Origin: Xenopus tropicalis
Taxonomy: Eukaryota; Chordata; Amphibia; Anura; Pipidae
Reading direction: 5' to 3'
DNA length: 64,000 nt
Assembly (NCBI RefSeq): GCF_000004195.4
Contig: NC_030678.2
Coordinates: forward strand, 149,314,547-149,378,546
Shown here: positions 1 to 17,231 of the stretch, piece by piece
Layout: each line of letters begins with the position of its first letter
Numbering within the stretch: position 1 is the stretch's first letter
Position numbers and translations under genes: made by a program
Notes under the pieces: generated by a model
What the model was told of the DNA's origin: nothing
What the model saw: only the letters and a program-made list of their open reading frames with translations
The model's database searches: none

Positions 1-6349
<6,349 letters not shown>

Positions 6350-6507
6350 GTCTGCGTTGGGTTTTGTGCAGGCTGTTACTGGTTTACATATCTTGAGACA
6401 AGATTAAACAAGAGTTGTTATACATTAAGATCAACAAGCATTTAGAAATATTCTACCAATCTTTCCAACTATGCTTAACACACTATTACTTTATATAAAT
6501 ACATGGC

Positions 6508-7226
6508 TGTGTAGCCATGGGGGCAGCAACTCAAGATAGAAAAGGAGAGAAGGCACAGGTTACTTAGCAGAAAAGCTCTGTATAATACACTGGGTTTATT
6601 TCTTACAAAGGACTTTAAATTCACAGTACTCTATAAAGCTTAAGCCACCCATAGACGCACCGTTAATATCTTATAAAACTTTGTTTCGTACAATATTCTG
6701 TGTGTGTATGGCAGCTCGACTGATATTGCAAAAGGCCATGGATATCGGTCGACTTGTTGATTGGCCAGGTTAAAAGATTTTGATTGGGCGCTCTTGAAGG
6801 AGCGCAAGCAATATCTACATTCAGGACTGAATCAGCACAAGGAGGTAGAATTTTTATTGTTTCTACCTCCATATCTGGCAATTCAGCCCTGAACGTCAGT
6901 GGAGGGTGGGAACGAACTACTGGTCGCACGAAACGCCAAAATTGTTACATGATCTGATCTGCTATTTAACCTGTGCCATTTAGCCCTAATTCAACTTGAA
7001 TGGCTGCCCCAGCTTTAATTGGCTATTTGGTAGCCCCGATGTGGACTGGCAGCCTACAGAAGGCTCTGATTGGCTTTACACTGGGTTTTATGCAACCAAA
7101 ACTTGCCCCCAAGCCAGAAATTAAAAAATAAACAGCTACTTTGAGGCCACTGGGAGCAACATCCAAGGGGTTGAGAGCAACATGTTGCTCACGAATCACT
7201 GGTTGGGGATCATTGCTTTAAGGTAT
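6508..7226. mobile_element. Nested MITEs: IR element split by a TTAA-type MITE, followed by a hAT MITE fragment
   Basis: 6508-6600 (GCCATGGGGGCAGC onward) and about 6951-7008 (ending GGCTGCCCC) are the two halves of the inverted-repeat family seen intact at 16.43-16.61 kb. Between them (6640-6930) sits a copy of the 'GGCCATACACG' family with internal TTTCTACCTCC symmetry. From about 7010 to 7226 follows a 3' piece of the hAT MITE seen intact at 17.23 kb, ending GGTTGGGGATCATTG. The order shows the TTAA-type MITE inserted into the IR element. Confidence 0.65.
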
Positions 7227-7962
7227 AAAACATAAGGCACCTGCTTCCTATACCTGCTGTACCAGCCCAGAAATGACATTAGGGAGGAGTGGCCATAAGC
7301 ACTGCACTCAGGCTGGGAAATGGCCTCACACTTTCACTTTCACTTGCCAAGATAAAAACATTCAGAAAAGGAGAACTTTGTTGCTTTAGAGGTTAATGGT
7401 GGCTGGCAGATTTCAGTTCTGGCCCCAAGCTATTTATGGTGGCATGCTTAGGCAGCACAGACAAGGGCACAGTGGGACAGGGGCCCCTGAGGTGGAGCTC
7501 ACATGCTGCAAGGAGACTAGTGTGCAGCACCAAATGTACACATCAGCTCTAAAGCCTTATTTTAACCTTCAGTACCAAGAGGTTGCTGGACTACAACTCC
7601 CATCATTCTTCCACATATGGAAAATTAACCCATGCAGGGAATTGCAGGCCAACTAAGTCTTGGCTCAATAACACTAGTCTAAAGGTTTTGCTAATGGTGG
7701 TGGTGCTTACACTGGTGAGGGATGGTGGTGTGTAAAGTCTAACTCCCTGAGGATTATATTCACAAAAACAACTCAGGTTTGACGCTAACGTTGCGCATAA
7801 CTGTACGCCAGAGCCTGGAGCGCACACTACGGGCAGCCACTAGCCTATAAACCCCCCCCCCCCAGACAACTGCACAGAAACCAGAGCCATGGCGAATATA
7901 CACAAGTAATTAGCGCAATATACTGGCACCATTCCTCCCCAATAAAGACTAGTGCCCATTAC

Positions 7963-8127
7963 CTGCTGGCGCAGCGGGCTGTCAATCGTTTCCTCCCACT
8001 CAGTTATCGATGCGGCACGAAAACAGCGAGATTCTCGGATACTGCGCCGGGGCACAGCTCTCTGGGTGCGCAGATAGCTCCCAGCCGGTCTCTGTCTGAG
8101 CGTATGAGCCGGGCGGGCAAAGGCCAT
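7963..8127 (-). other. RCBTB1: RCBTB1 first exon, probably 5' UTR
   Basis: A CpG-richer block ends in a good donor (CCAGCAG|gtaatg) at 7963 on the minus strand, about 1.6 kb upstream of the exon carrying the conserved start. The upstream boundary is not visible; 8127 marks an in-frame ATG, not a proven transcription start. Exon status is inferred from position, donor quality and base composition. Confidence 0.55.
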
Positions 8128-8330
8128 ATCACGTGATGAGTCGGGGCAGCGAGGGTTTGTTAGGAACGCCTCTTTTTCTCCAAAGCGGGAAATCGGGGGA
8201 TGGAAGCCTATGCCTTAAGTATGAAAGGTGGGCGGTAACTAGTGAATGCGGAGAGCTGATTGGCGACGGTATTAATGACGCACTCGTATAACAACGGGAG
8301 TCTGGGCGGCCATGGTCTGGTAGTATGTCA
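8100..8330 (-). promoter_or_regulatory. RCBTB1 promoter region (candidate)
   Basis: GC/CpG-enriched sequence upstream of the first exon in an otherwise AT-rich region. It contains a palindromic E-box TCACGTGA at 8129-8136 (USF/MITF/TFEB-type) and no TATA box. The promoter call is inferred from position next to the first-exon donor. Confidence 0.45.
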
Positions 8331-8395
8331 AGTGGATAGGGATGTTTGGCTGTATAGGAGTGTAATTATTAACATAGGAAACAAACTTCTATAGT

Positions 8396-8510
8396 AATGT
8401 TGCCCATAGCAACCAATCACATGGTTGCTTTGGTTTTCTAACTTGTAGGTACCATTCAAATCGAATTGGTAATTGGTTGCTATGGGCAACTTTGCTGGTG
8501 ATGTTTGTCA
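8396..8510. repeat. Small hairpin MITE
   Basis: The inverted ends TTGCCCATAGCAACCAAT and ATTGGTTGCTATGGGCAA enclose about 60 bp, forming a strong stem. Degenerate relatives occur at about 40,785-40,870 and 46,950-47,045. Confidence 0.75.
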
Positions 8511-8814
8511 CCAGTGTCAATACCCCCCCTTAGTGAATAGGAAGTGTATCTAGCTTCCACATAGGATAACCTGATGAATATGTATTTGTAAATTGTGTTT
8601 TATTTTGTATCCGTCTGACACACAGGAGTAGCTGTTATGCTGATACCCACATAATAGGGGCATGAGAGAGCGATATACAGGAAGGCTGGCGGTTTTCAAG
8701 TAGCAGTGACACCATTATGTAAAAGCTAAAAGGTTAGAGTATTCTTAACTTAATTGACTCATTCCCCATACTGTTTTGGTGCCAAGTTACCCCTGAATAA
8801 AATTATATGCATTG

Positions 8815-9000
8815 CATACATTAACATTACATTAACATTTATTTATAAAGCGCCAACATATCCCGCAGCGCTGTACAATAAGTGGGTTTCATACATTGGA
8901 CATACAGAGTAACATATAAAGCAATCAATAACCGATACAAGAAGTGAAGAGGGCCCTGCCCAAAAGAGCTTACAATCTGCTTCTAAACCATTTTTTGACA
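8815..9000. repeat. Dispersed LINE/SINE-tail-like repeat
   Basis: Contains TATTTATAAAGCGCCAACAT, CGCAGCGCTGTACAATA and AAAGAGCTTACAATCT. I recognise these as a common dispersed frog repeat. A diverged relative sits at about 18,178-18,350. Confidence 0.5.
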
Positions 9001-10327
9001 AGCAAGGCCGATTCTCAAACTTAATCTTAGTTACCTCAGAGAAAAGCTAAGGAACATTGATGTGAAGTCTGAGAAAATAAATGGGGCTTTTTTTTTTAAT
9101 GCCCACTGCTCAGCAATCAGTTGGTGTAAACCCTGTGATCTACTCTTGCCACCTGGCCTCCGTCATGAGATCTACCACAGTTAAAATAGTGCCATATCTA
9201 TCACTTGGTGCAATAAACAAGAAAAAGTATCAATCGATGTTTAACAAATACACATAGCTTTATATAAATGCAGTGCCAAATTCACATTTAATAACATTAT
9301 TCAAGTGCCAACTTCAAGTTTAATGTGAAAGGATTGTAAGAGTTTTTACTTTCCTTCTTCGTAGCCCACTTTGTAGTCAGCACACAGAAACCTAAATAAA
9401 GTGGGAAAAAATATATACAGTGGCCCGGTGGGGGACAATCTTCTATGCTGGGATGAAACTACAAAGACGGATGGGTTGAGTAGCCGCACTCAAAAGCTCC
9501 AGTATGCTGGGGGGAAAAATGAAGTGGCGGGATATCATCCCACTGCATTCCACCTCGAGGTCTACCATAAACTTTAAAGTGATCTACTGGTAGACCGCAA
9601 TCTACCTTTTCGGGACCCCTGGGGTAAGGGCTATGGCACGGGGTGCTACTTGTAGCCAGCTACGTGTGGAGGATACAAACTGGCACAAAATACTCTGCCA
9701 TAGATGATACTGAGAATTGTCTTTGCTAAAACACATTTAGACCCAATTATCCGTATTGTCTACTTTGTAGCTGATTCAAGTAGATCTGTGTGTTATTGCC
9801 CTAATTGTTTACTCATTTTCTGCTTAATGTTTCAAATATATCATATTGTTTCTGTGACAAATACACAGTAGGCTGCCTGGTTCAAGTGCTGTACTCATGA
9901 AAAGGGAAGGAAAAGTACGTCAGGGCTGGAGAGCAGGTCAAAAGTGCTGTTTTGACGAATTGTGACACTTTGCCTTCACAAGGCATATAAATAACCATAG
10001 TCACTGACCTTAGATTGTTTTCAAAATAAGAGTTTTACTATTTTGGTGACTATTGAATTTCTCTTTTTCTTTGCTTGGGAGGCCACCAGCCCTGCAGTTT
10101 GCAACTGCTGCTCTAAACAGTAAAGAAACATTTTACTGATCAGATGCAGATATTCCTCGTATGACAAATACTATAATAATTTGCTCATAGTTACACTTTG
10201 GGGAAGATTTATCAAAATGTAAGTTTAGGTCACAATACATAAAAACTCACCCACAATCTTTTCAATTTTAGAAGCGTATCAAATGGTTCTTATGGAGTTC
10301 TTATTTTCTCCCATTGATAAATATGCT
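9001..10327. other. Intergenic, mostly unrecognised
   Basis: No gene seen. A short piece at about 9,670-9,790 (TACTCTGCCATAGATGATAC) resembles the repeat found twice at 46.3-46.8 kb. The rest has no structure I can name. Confidence 0.4.
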
Positions 10328-10333
10328 TCTTAA

Positions 10334-11238
10334 AGGACAAGTTAAGTCAAAATCTATGAAGCACACTATTAAATAGTACTACTATTGCTGTGTAAAAACA
10401 CTATAATTCTGGCTTGAAAGATTTTCTAATGAGAGATACACCTGCTACATTCTACATACTTGTTTCAGTGAATGGCGCCGCCATTTTGTCAGTACCCACC
10501 CTCCTCTCGATCTCTCTCTCTGGTCCGCTCCCGCACCCGCTTGCTTCGTTTTGTCAGCACCCTACCCCCCCGTCCAATGTCTCTCTCCGGTCCGCTCCCC
10601 CTTTGCCTCTTCCCCCGCCAGCACCTGCTTACCACTGCCACACACCACCCGCTCGCCGCTTGCCTCTCCCCCCCCTGCCTCTCCCCCCCGCCTCTCCCCC
10701 CCTGCCTCTCCCCCCCTTGCCTCTCCCCCCCTTGCCTCTCCCACCTTGCCTCTCCCCCCTTGCCTCTCCCCCCTTGCCTCTCCCCCCCTTGCCTCTCCCC
10801 CCCTTGCCTCTCCCCCCTTGCCTCTCCCCCCCTTGCCTCTCCCCACCTTGCCTCTCCCCACCTTGCCTCTCCCCACCTTGCCTCTCCCCACCTTGCCTCT
10901 CCCCACCTTGCCTCTCCCCCCACCAGCACCTGCTTGCCGGCTGTCTGTTCTTCTGTGCCGCTTCTGTTCTGTGCTGCTGCCGCTGCATACAAGCCATGGC
11001 AACCGGACGCTAGGTGGGGTGCGCATGCGCGGCCTACAGTCTCAAGTCGCCAAGTCTGGGAAGGAGTGTTGCATTATGGGAATCTTCTCTACCCTGCTCA
11101 GCGTTTTTTCTAACTGTTTGGCTTCAGATCTTCTGAATGGAGAAATATGGGGAGACTTAAGGGCACTATTGAGACAACTGAAGGTATGCCTGAATTTTGA
11201 GATTAACTCTTTACAAGCCTTTCCTTCTCCTTTAAATT
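10334..11238. mobile_element. T2-like MITE containing a C-rich minisatellite
   Basis: Begins CTTAAAGGACAAGTTAAG and ends TTCCTTCTCCTTTAAATTC, inverted TTAAAGG-type ends typical of the Xenopus T2-MITE group. The interior is unusually GC-rich, with CTCTCTCTGGTCCGCTC-type sequence on the left and AACCGGACGCTAGGTG on the right, surrounding the tandem array at 10,663-10,922. Confidence 0.6.
10663..10922. repeat. C-rich minisatellite, unit about 14-15 bp
   Basis: About 18 tandem copies of TTGCCTCTCCCCCC with C-run length changes, later units reading TTGCCTCTCCCCACC. No stop codon arises in any frame of the unit on either strand, which explains five overlapping long ORFs here. None resembles a protein. 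Confidence 0.95.
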
Positions 11239-11334
11239 CTTATGAATGAATAGAACGTGAGTGAGTTTTAGCGTATTAAGCTCTAAACTCACGTTTTGAT
11301 AAATCTGCCCCTATAGTGTAGAAATTATTATGTG

Positions 11335-11688
11335 AAAATGCCAAGCCCCTACCTACAGTTTCTTTATTATGCCAAGAAAGCCATTCTAATGCAATGGAAG
11401 TCTCTAGATCCTCCTTCCCTACAATTTTGGCAAAAATTGGTGGACAATTTCCTTTCTAGCCAGAAAGTGACCTACCTAGCAAGAGGGTGCCCGGAGAAAT
11501 TCAGTGCCATATGGGATAGGTGGTTGGACTTACAAAATCTTTGATTGTTTAATACTCTTCATCCCATACATTTATAATCAATACCTTAGTCTCACTCCTT
11601 TCTGTTCCTGCCTTTTGCTTTCTGTTGTTTATCTGTTTGTAATTCAAAATATGCAAAATAAAATCTTTTTAAAAAAATGTCAAGCCCC
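11335..11688 (+). mobile_element. 5'-truncated L1/Tx1-type LINE, with target-site duplication
   Basis: Encodes the C-terminal tail of an ORF2-like protein (AKKAILMQWKS, FWQKLVDNF, FSAIWDRWLDL), then a 3' UTR and an AATAAAATCTTTTTAAAAAAA tail. The flanks AAAATGCCAAGCCCC (11,335-11,349) and AAAATGTCAAGCCCC (11,674-11,688) are a 15-bp target duplication with one mismatch. A sister copy with a perfect duplication lies at 58.8-59.1 kb. Confidence 0.8.
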
Positions 11689-12924
11689 CAGCCTTTCACA
11701 TGATTTTGATGGTTGGGGGGGGCTATAATTTCAATTAGATTCTGCAGAGGCTATTTGATATTTCCTCGATAGAGCAAGCAGTATGGTAATGCAAAGACTC
11801 AAATCATTTTACTGAAAAGCAGGCATGTAACTATAGAGGAAACATAACCTGCAATTGCTTAAGGGCCCAATGATCATACTGTGGGACTTGTGCTAATAAT
11901 ATCAGTCAATCCTTTGTTGGAGTCAGTTGAGTTTGCTCTATTAAACCCGCCCCTGTCAAGCTCTGCGTTGCCATTAATTTATAGGCAAGCCACGTACATT
12001 TTGATGCAAGTTATGTAAGTTACATAAATCATGTAAGTTTTAACGTAAGTATACATGTAAGTCACACACTTAGCCCTAGGAGGCTGTGTCCCCTGTTTGA
12101 TCAAATTTGACCAGGCCAGGGACAACAGTTCCCCCTCCCTGCCATGCCCTTATGGCAGTCCTGTTTAAGCGTATATTGAGAAAAAAGCAGAGAAATGCAG
12201 GGTTTTTAAGGACAGGATGAGAAATTAGCACCTTATGGGCCATAAGATCAGACGCAAGAAAGCCACTTTCTTTTAATAGTATTTGCTGTTAAATGTTTCA
12301 GTTCACTGCATTGGAGGCTGCTGCTTTCTTTGGCTTTACTTCCTTACTCTCCTGTCCTACTTTTACCTTCTACGCCTGTACCTCTACCACCTACGTCATC
12401 AGCCTGTTGGAATTCTTCAGATTCACCTGAAGTGACATCACCCATCCAATAAGATTTTTAATGGTTATGTTACAGCTGCCGGTATGGTTTTGGAGATTTG
12501 AGGTTTAAAATGGTAAAATGGTACTTGATGAATTTTATAGTACTTAGTAGTTATGATACATACATCTAATAACTTGGCTTTCCTTGTCCTTTAATCAAAC
12601 CACAACATCATCCAAAATCATATTTCTACTAATATCGTAAGCATTCTTTATCAGTTATGTGCGTTATGTTTGTGTTAATGGAAGGGTTTGACTTCATTAT
12701 TTACTAAAAATAGAGAATTTATAGAAAGCTGAAATTGATTTCCTTATTCAGTTCCTTAAACTGAATGAGTAATAATAAGTTTCCCTTAATGTTCATTTTT
12801 ATGTCAATTTTTCTTCTAAGTCAGCTGATTTCTCCTCATGTTCGTGTTCTCTGGTATACTATACAACCAAATTCCTTTTTCTATTCACATTTTGAGAACA
12901 TTAAGTCATTTAATGTCAGCTCCT
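11689..12924. other. Intergenic, unrecognised
   Basis: AT-rich sequence with no gene and no clear repeat boundary seen. Confidence 0.4.
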
Positions 12925-12977
12925 ATATCCTATCTAGTATAAATAAATTTAAAGCAACTGGACTTGTTAAGTAATCA

Positions 12978-13021
12978 TTGAAGACGTTTCACTACTCATC
13001 CGAGCAGCTTCTTCAGTTCAA
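12978..13021 (-). ncRNA. Hammerhead ribozyme in Penelope-like terminal repeat
   Basis: Read on the minus strand: stem I TTGAA; core CTGAAGA; stem II AGCTGCTC-GGAT-GAGTAGT (seven pairs with one bulged G); core GAA; a two-pair AC/GT stem III without a loop; cleavage base C; stem I strand TTCAA. All invariant hammerhead positions (CUGANGA, GAA, A-U closing pair, NUH as GUC) are present. Family knowledge: Penelope-like elements carry minimal hammerheads with tiny stem III that act best as dimers. The predicted cut is between 12,983 and 12,982. Activity is not shown by sequence alone. Confidence 0.8.
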
Positions 13022-13189
13022 CTGACTGGTATGGGAAGTCCTCAGCATAAATACTCTTCCACTAATCCAATCACAATGGCACTTTGTAACTCTTCAGAAA
13101 GGTGACATCTGAAACTCACAGAGGTGTGAATGCTGTGGAGTTACTTTGAAAGGATTACCAAAGTATCATGCAACTCTTCAAAGCAGGTG

Positions 13190-14518
13190 TTACTTGTTAG
13201 AGTTGCATGAATGGATGTGTGAAGAGTTCTGAAACTGCCGGGGTACAGATGTTAGAACAGCATTGTATGTAGCAGACAGATGGTGTCGAAGTCCCCCGCC
13301 TCTGTTAAGGGATGGTTTCTCCACTTTGACATGAATGGCCTCTTTTACACCTCTTTCAAACCAGCGGTCTTCTTTGTCCAAAATTTGGACGTTGCTATTT
13401 TCAAAGGAGTGTCCCTTGTCTTTTAGGTGTAGAAATACAGCAGAGTCCTGGCCTGTAGTATTCGCCCTCCTATGCTGAGCCATTCTCTTGGAGAGCAGTT
13501 GCTTTGTCTCACCAATGTAAAGGTCTGTGCACTCCTCGCTACACTGGACTGCGTATACAACATTGCTTTGTTTTTCCTTTGGTGTTGGATCCTTTGGGTG
13601 TACAAGTTTTTGTCTCAGTGTGTTGCCAGGTTTGAAAAACACAGGGATGTGGTGTTTGTTGAAAATTCTCCTGAGTTTCTCCGACACTCCTGCTACATAT
13701 GGGATGACTATATTGCGCCTTCTCTCTGCCTCAGGACGGTTATTCCTTTTGGTGTTCCTGTTGGGCTTAGTTGCTCTTGTTTTGACAAAGGCCCAGTCTG
13801 GGTAGCCACAAGCTTTCAGTGCTCCTCTGAGATGTTTACATTCCTTGTCCTTGGACTCTGTATCAGTTGTTACACTTTCCGCCCTGTGGTGTAGAGTTCT
13901 AATGACACCCAGTTTGTGTTCCAGCGGATGGTGGGAATCAAACAACAGATATTGATCCGTATGAGTGGGTTTCCTGTATACGTCTGTTTTCAAGATACCC
14001 CCCTCTTGAATGGATATCAAACAGTCCAAAAAAGCAAGTTTGTTCTCATGGACATCCTCCCTTGTGAACTTGATGTTGTTGTCCACTGAGTTAATGTGTT
14101 CTGAAAAGGCTGCCACTTCGTTGGATCTGATTTTAACCCACGTGTCATCTACATACCTGAACCAGTGACTTGGTGTAGTTCCATTGAATGTGAGTAGGGC
14201 CTTCCTTTCCACTTCCTCCATATACAAGTTTGCTACAATGGGAGAAACTGGTGAACCCATTGCACAGCCATGTCTTTGCCTGTAAAATTGGTCCTTGTAT
14301 TTGAAGTATGTGGTGTTAAGGCACAAATCTAACAATAAACATACTTGATTTGGACTGAGTTTCGTTCTGCAGCTGAGGGTGTTATCTTTCTGCAGTCGAT
14401 TTCTTACAGTCTCAGTAGCCTCTGCGGTAGGTATACATGTGAACAGTGAAGTGACATCATATGATACCATAGTTTCTTCTGCCTCTAGTTTGAATCTTGG
14501 TGACAAACTCTTTGGCAT
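13190..14518 (-). pseudogene. Penelope-like RT plus GIY-YIG endonuclease ORF (442 residues)
   Basis: An uninterrupted frame. RT motif A is VSYDVTSLF (Asp21), motif B' GSPVSPIVANLYME (residues 88-101) and motif C RYVDDTW (catalytic YVDD, 122-125). A basic linker at about 250-270 precedes the GIY-YIG module: VVYAVQC at 320-326, CSEECTDLYIGET at 326-338, Arg345, and the Glu of WFERGVKEA at about 389. The catalytic residues remain intact. The N-terminal RT part lies in another frame at 14,457-14,819, so the element is frameshifted and presumably inactive. Its product would copy element RNA at endonuclease-nicked DNA. Confidence 0.88.
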
Positions 14519-14819
14519 TTTGGATATGATGCACTGTTTTACCTACCAATGGGGCTAAGATGTTAGCCAAGTATTTTGCAATGCTGTAAGTCACTGAATT
14601 GATGCTGCTGACAATAGGCCTGAGTGGTGCTCCATCTTTATGTATCTTGGGGAGTCCATATAAGCATGGTGTAGCTTCTCTGTATATATATCCATTCAGC
14701 ACTACCTCTTTAAAGAGCAAGGAAAGGCTACTACTGTAGCCCTTAATATAGTGTAGAGCTCCCTTGCCCAAAGTAAATCGCCAAATTTGTTTTTTTAAAA
14801 TACTGGTCACATCTCCCAA
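14457..14819 (-). pseudogene. N-terminal RT fragment of the same Penelope-like element, frameshifted
   Basis: The 120-codon frame contains YGLPKIHKDGAPLRPIVSSI, the conserved N-terminal RT motif of Penelope-like elements, and ends HHIQNAKEFVTKI before leaving frame. The 442-codon ORF picks up homology from RFKLEAEETMVSYD. The break therefore lies near 14,485-14,500 and looks like a small indel. Sequence further upstream is missing, so the copy is 5'-truncated. Confidence 0.82.
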
Positions 14820-15364
14820 AAATTTGCTTGTAACTTAAGTCTAGTATAAATAAATTTGAAGCAACTGGACTTGTTTAGTAATTGCTTCAAATTTATTTAT
14901 ACTAGATATACCATGACCTGGATGAATGAAAATCTTCATAGACATATTGTAACTTAAGTGTATTTGCAGCCTGTCACGGCCGCCATCTTGGATTCTGCCA
15001 TCTTGGATTCCCCCCCGTGATCAACCCCCCGTGATCGAGCCTAGACTGACTGTATAGGAAGGAGTCAGGCTAGGCTTGATCAATCGATTGCCGCATAGTT
15101 GATGCATCTCCTGATACTTTCCCCGGCATCGCCGTATCGCCTTTGTTCAAATGACAGGAAGCCGAGCTTAACAGGTATTTTCTTCTAAAGCATTCAAAAT
15201 AATAAATGGTTTTCAGGATAGGGCAATTATTGGGGGAGGGTAGAATAGATTTTTTTGTTAAAAATTTTTAGTGTTACTTTTCCTTTAAGCATTGATTTAT
15301 AAATTGTTACGGAATAACTTGATATAACTATACACCTATCTGTGTTTACACCTTGTAAAGCACT

Positions 15365-15960
15365 GCGTACAATTGTGGTGCTATATAAATAAATACAAAC
15401 ATACAGACATGCATACTTCAGAGCTCCTAGAAGGCAATGCTGCATGTATCGGAGTACAGGTATAGGATCTATTATTCAGAATGCATTTGATACAGTTGAC
15501 CACTCCCTCCTTGTGCAAGTTCTGCAAGAGCTTGGTATCCATAATCAGACCACATCCTGGCTCTCTTTTTACCTTTCCAACCCACCTTTCTCTGTAGGGC
15601 TCATTTATAAACACTGGGAAAATTTGCACCTGGGCAGAAACCCATGACAAGCAATCAGATGTTTGATTTCATTGTTCAACCTGCAGCTGGCTGCAAAAAG
15701 CCAGTGAATGGTTGCTATGGGTTGTGCCCATGCCCAGTGTGTATGAATGAGCGCCATTGAATTTGTCTCTTATTCTAACAAAAGTTCATCACCAGTTCCA
15801 CTTAATGTAGAGGTGCAGCAAGGTTCAGTACTTGGTCTGTTGTTATTCTCCCTGTACACCCTGTCTCTATCTTATGCACTCATTTAGCATTAAAAATCAC
15901 CTGTATGCTGTTTATATCCAAATTCAAGCTGTTGATATCCAAACGCCGAGCTGTGTAAAG
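15365..15960 (+). mobile_element. L2/CR1-type LINE RT fragments interrupted by a smaller repeat
   Basis: AFDTVDHSLLVQVLQELGI then TTSWLSFYLSNPPFSV (about 15,481-15,597) is an RT motif-A region. After an inserted piece of a common frog repeat (about 15,600-15,770), VQQGSVLGLLLFSLYT (about 15,812-15,860) continues the RT. Just upstream, GTGGTGCTATATAAATAAAT at about 15,378 is an L2-style 3' tail from another copy. Confidence 0.72.
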
Positions 15961-16427
15961 AGGATTCCCATAATGCATTGCTCCTGCTCAACCCCTATGA
16001 CCAGGACATTGTAGGTGGCGCATGCTCGTTTCCATTGACACGCTCCCCTCCCCTGGCCTCTGTGAGCATGCCTCTGTGAGGCAGAAGCACAGAAGGAGCA
16101 GGCAAGCGCTACGGGGAGCGAGCGGCGGCGGGGGACTGGGTCGGGGGGTTGTCTGATCGCCGCGGGGGGGGTTGCGAGCAGGGGAATCCAAGATTGTGGC
16201 CGTGATAGACTGCTAATACAGCTAAGTATTTTAGCTGTATTGGGAGAAGTGAGCATTATTTAAAAAAATAAACTTGGCGAGGGGGCTCTACACTATATTA
16301 AGGGCTATAGTAGTAGCCTTTCTTTGCTCTTTAAAGTAATTTAAATATAATGTACTATTGCCCAGCCCTGGAAAAACTAGTTTGTTTGTTTTAGAATTAC
16401 TGCTATAGTTTATATAAATAAGATGTG

Positions 16428-16612
16428 GTGTAGCCATGGGGCCCACAGGGGCAGCCATTCAAGTTATGGAAAAAAAGGAGAAAAGGCACAAGTTACATAG
16501 CAGACAACAGACAGACTCTGTGGCATACAATGGTGTTTTATCTGTTATCTGCTATGTAACCTGGGACTTTTCTCCTTTTGATTGACTGCCCCCATGGCTA
16601 CACAACAGCTTT
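16428..16612. mobile_element. Inverted-repeat MITE
   Basis: The left half GTAGCCATGGGGCCC and AAAAAGGAGAAAAGGCACAA is mirrored by GACTTTTCTCCTTTTGATTG and CCCCCATGGCTACA, with ACATAGCAGA / TCTGCTATGT inside. It is the intact relative of the split copy at 6.5-7.0 kb. Confidence 0.75.
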
Positions 16613-17231
16613 GTTTTTATAAATTATAGTAGGGTTTCTAAAGCACACAACTTTTACCAGTGTAGAGCAACAGTACATTATAGTTTAATTACTTTGATAC
16701 ATTTTATTTTTTGGTGTTACTGTTCCTTACACTTAATCTGTAATGTAACTGTAATGTCTTGACACTGCTATGTTCTATATAGATAAAAATATACATACAT
16801 AGGGGATCTTTCTGTAATTTGGACCACCATACCTTAAGTCTGCTAATAATTTTCTAAACATTAAAACAATACTGACACGAAAAAACTACTTTTTAAAATA
16901 TGAATCTACATAAAAAGTTACCTATATGTCATGTTGATCATTTTTCACTGATATGGCTGCTTTTGTGAGTAATTGTTACTTAAAGTTCCTAAACCTGACT
17001 GTTTTGCCAACCTGACTGTCCCTTCTCAGCCTGTCAGTTATAGCTTCTAGTGCTAAAGGACCACTGCTGCACAAATATGGCAGTCCCCTCACAGAGGAAC
17101 ATGGGGGATCAGATAGGTAATGTAAAAGCCTCAGGAAATACGTTTATGGCAAAATGATAAAGCTCATGCAAAGACAATGTTATGAAAGATGTAAAAAAGG
17201 TTTGATTTCTGGTGTCATTATCGCTTTAAAT

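Larger units (their letters stand above)
12925..14945 (-). mobile_element. Penelope-like retroelement, 5'-truncated, with terminal repeat and inverted flank
   Basis: On the minus strand a reverse transcriptase is followed by a GIY-YIG endonuclease in one frame, the diagnostic Penelope-like order. The 3' terminal segment (about 12,925-13,022) carries a hammerhead ribozyme followed by AACAAGTCCAGTTGCTTTAA and TTTATTTATACTAG. The same segment recurs in direct orientation upstream of the ORF at 14,840-14,885, followed by an inverted copy of its tail that continues to ATACCATGACCTGGATGAAT. Repeated terminal segments with inverted pieces at the 5' side are typical of this class. Confidence 0.88.

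Noticed and set aside
10414..11249. Proline/leucine-rich and glycine/arginine-rich ORFs on both strands (122-232 codons)
   Set aside because: Produced by the C-rich minisatellite; open in several frames on both strands with no conserved domain or splice context.
13472..13894. 140-codon plus-strand ORF
   Set aside because: Antisense shadow of the Penelope-like RT/endonuclease frame.
15924..16256. 110-codon minus ORF with Arg/Pro-rich sequence
   Set aside because: GC-rich repeat sequence related to that at 11.0 kb (CCATAATGCA...GCGCATGC); no domain, splice site or start context.
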